DNA of 64,000 nt from Muribaculaceae bacterium (lineage in GTDB: Bacteria > Bacteroidota > Bacteroidia > Bacteroidales > Muribaculaceae): assembly GCA_017405965.1 (NCBI GenBank), contig JAFQZK010000037.1:62001-126000 (forward strand). The letters are read 5' to 3'. The position numbers were made by a program, and so were the translations under genes. The first letter of the stretch is position 1, and each line of letters opens with the position of its first letter. This document shows positions 63,035-64,000 of this stretch, piece after piece. A model generated the notes under the pieces. The model was not told where the DNA came from. It made no database searches and was given only the letters and a program-made list of their open reading frames with translations.

Positions 63035-64000
63035 TCAAGAGAACTTCTTGAGCAAGCTAATCACCATGCTTCTGGCTCTCTGCTTCAATGAGCCTTTGCG
63101 CTGTTGCACCAAATCGACAGCGTATTGATACATGCCCTCGTAATCATGCATGAGCAAGAGCTTAACCTCATTATCTGATGTCGGATTCTCGGCATAATAG
63201 GCCTCGAGACGAGGCATGAGCTCACGGTTCTCCACTTCTTGCTTGAAAAAGTTTATAACACCTTGCTTGTCCTCGACTTTGCATGATATCAATCGTGATG
63301 CGTGGAAGTACAGACAGAGGATATATTCATCAAACAAAGGTCCATATCCCTGAGAATAGTTATACTGATCCAACAGGTTGAGCCTCTTGTCCGACATAGT
63401 AAACCATTGGATGAAATTAGGATTGAAACGGTTGGTTCCACCACCATAACGATAGATATACACCGTCTCATCTGTGCGATACACCGAATTCAAGGACGGA
63501 AACAGTTTCATATTAAAAAACTGATCCTCTCCCATCAAAGTCACATCCTTATCGCACAATGTGGTCTCTTGAATGGCCTTGTCAATCACACTTTTCCGAT
63601 ACAAACGTGCACACATGGATATCGGGAATATATCCTTCCTGAAAAAGCCTGAATAGTACTTATCAAACAACTCAGGCTGAGCAACAACTTGATGAATCGG
63701 AAAAGTATAAGATTTGTCGATGTGTGATTGCTTGATAAAGGCCAGCTTCCTGGTCATTGAGCCTATCACCAGATCAACATTTCTCTCAACTATATGACCA
63801 GCCAGAATGGCGATTGCATTTTTAGGCAGGAGGTCATCACTATCCACGAATGCGATGTAGTCACCCTTAGCTATCCGATAGCCATCAAGCCTAGCTAAAA
63901 TAGCGCCAGCATTTGGTTTATCGATGACTTTGATGCGTTCATCCCTGCCGGCCCATTGCTTTGCCATTAACGGACTATCATCAGTTGAGCCGTCATTGAC
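63035..64000 (-). CDS. GT2-family glycosyltransferase (paralogue 3, partial)
   Basis: The first ~70 residues lie beyond the window; 322 codons to the edge are in frame without stop (VNDGSTDDSPLMAKQWAGRDER). Visible blocks: GDYIAFVDSDDLLPKN (metal site), PISMCARLYRKSVIDKA, GEDQFFNMKLFPSLNS, YIYRYGGGTNRFNPNF. It belongs with the two preceding genes, making a tandem triple. Confidence 0.9.
   Translation of the reverse strand, partial: VNDGSTDDSPLMAKQWAGRDERIKVIDKPNAGAILARLDGYRIAKGDYIAFVDSDDLLPKNAIAILAGHIVERNVDLVIGSMTRKLAFIKQSHIDKSYTFPIHQVVAQPELFDKYYSGFFRKDIFPISMCARLYRKSVIDKAIQETTLCDKDVTLMGEDQFFNMKLFPSLNSVYRTDETVYIYRYGGGTNRFNPNFIQWFTMSDKRLNLLDQYNYSQGYGPLFDEYILCLYFHASRLISCKVEDKQGVINFFKQEVENRELMPRLEAYYAENPTSDNEVKLLLMHDYEGMYQYAVDLVQQRKGSLKQRARSMVISLLKKFS

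Overview
The window looks like chromosomal DNA of a Bacteroidales bacterium, with the Muribaculaceae, Prevotella and Bacteroides group the best guess. Reasons: a SusC/RagA-type receptor with its carboxypeptidase-regulatory N-terminal domain, a BspA-like leucine-rich surface protein, many short-lipobox lipoproteins, and repeated promoter boxes of the Bacteroidetes form TAnnTTTG, several with TTG or TTTG 18-20 bases upstream. No plasmid, phage, IS element, CRISPR array or rRNA was seen; there is one tRNA, the initiator tRNA-fMet.

Left part (1 to about 31 kb): mostly conserved household genes in short, often convergent units separated by clear hairpin terminators. In order: a partial SusC receptor, an RluA-family pseudouridine synthase, class I fumarase, tRNA-fMet, a GT4 glycosyltransferase, PriA, FolD, a class A penicillin-binding protein, an EamA transporter, an ACT-less aspartokinase with threonine synthase, YqgE/AlgH, a type II pantothenate kinase followed by a GT2, a GNAT and an acyltransferase, a thioredoxin-fold protein without CxxC, a lipoprotein with a DUF695-like protein, FabG, the BspA-like protein with a dockerin-like tail, GlyA, a flavin reductase, two tandem deoxynucleoside kinases separated by a 21-base tandem repeat, a secreted hypothetical protein, and an M23/LysM peptidase.

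Right part (about 31 to 64 kb): one continuous minus-strand block, read from 64 kb down. It begins with glycosyltransferases (three tandem GT2 paralogues, a GT4 pair, then a GT2 and a GT4), continues with two small PglC-like initiating sugar-phosphate transferases, a polysaccharide deacetylase, a PglE-like aminotransferase, two PglD/NeuD-like acyltransferases (one fused to a FemAB-like GNAT domain) and an ATP-grasp enzyme, and ends with an acyltransferase, an EEP-family protein, a beta-helix lipoprotein and a GHL10-type glycoside hydrolase. This is a capsule or exopolysaccharide locus. No flippase, polymerase, export protein or nucleotide-sugar dehydratase lies in the window, so the locus must continue beyond 64 kb or rely on genes elsewhere.

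The unusual part is a complete-looking acyl-carrier system threaded through that locus: five acyl carrier proteins, three KAS III enzymes with intact Cys-His-Asn triads, an acyl-activating AMP ligase, a FabG-like reductase, an MBL-fold hydrolase, a VOC epimerase-like protein and an FkbH-type HAD/GNAT protein. My reading, which is inference, is that the locus builds one or more non-acetyl acyl groups on dedicated carriers and places them on amino sugars of the polysaccharide. Good internal promoters before ACP4 (about 47.65 kb) and ACP2 (about 40.88 kb) divide the block into three transcriptional segments, each with its own KAS III and ACP.
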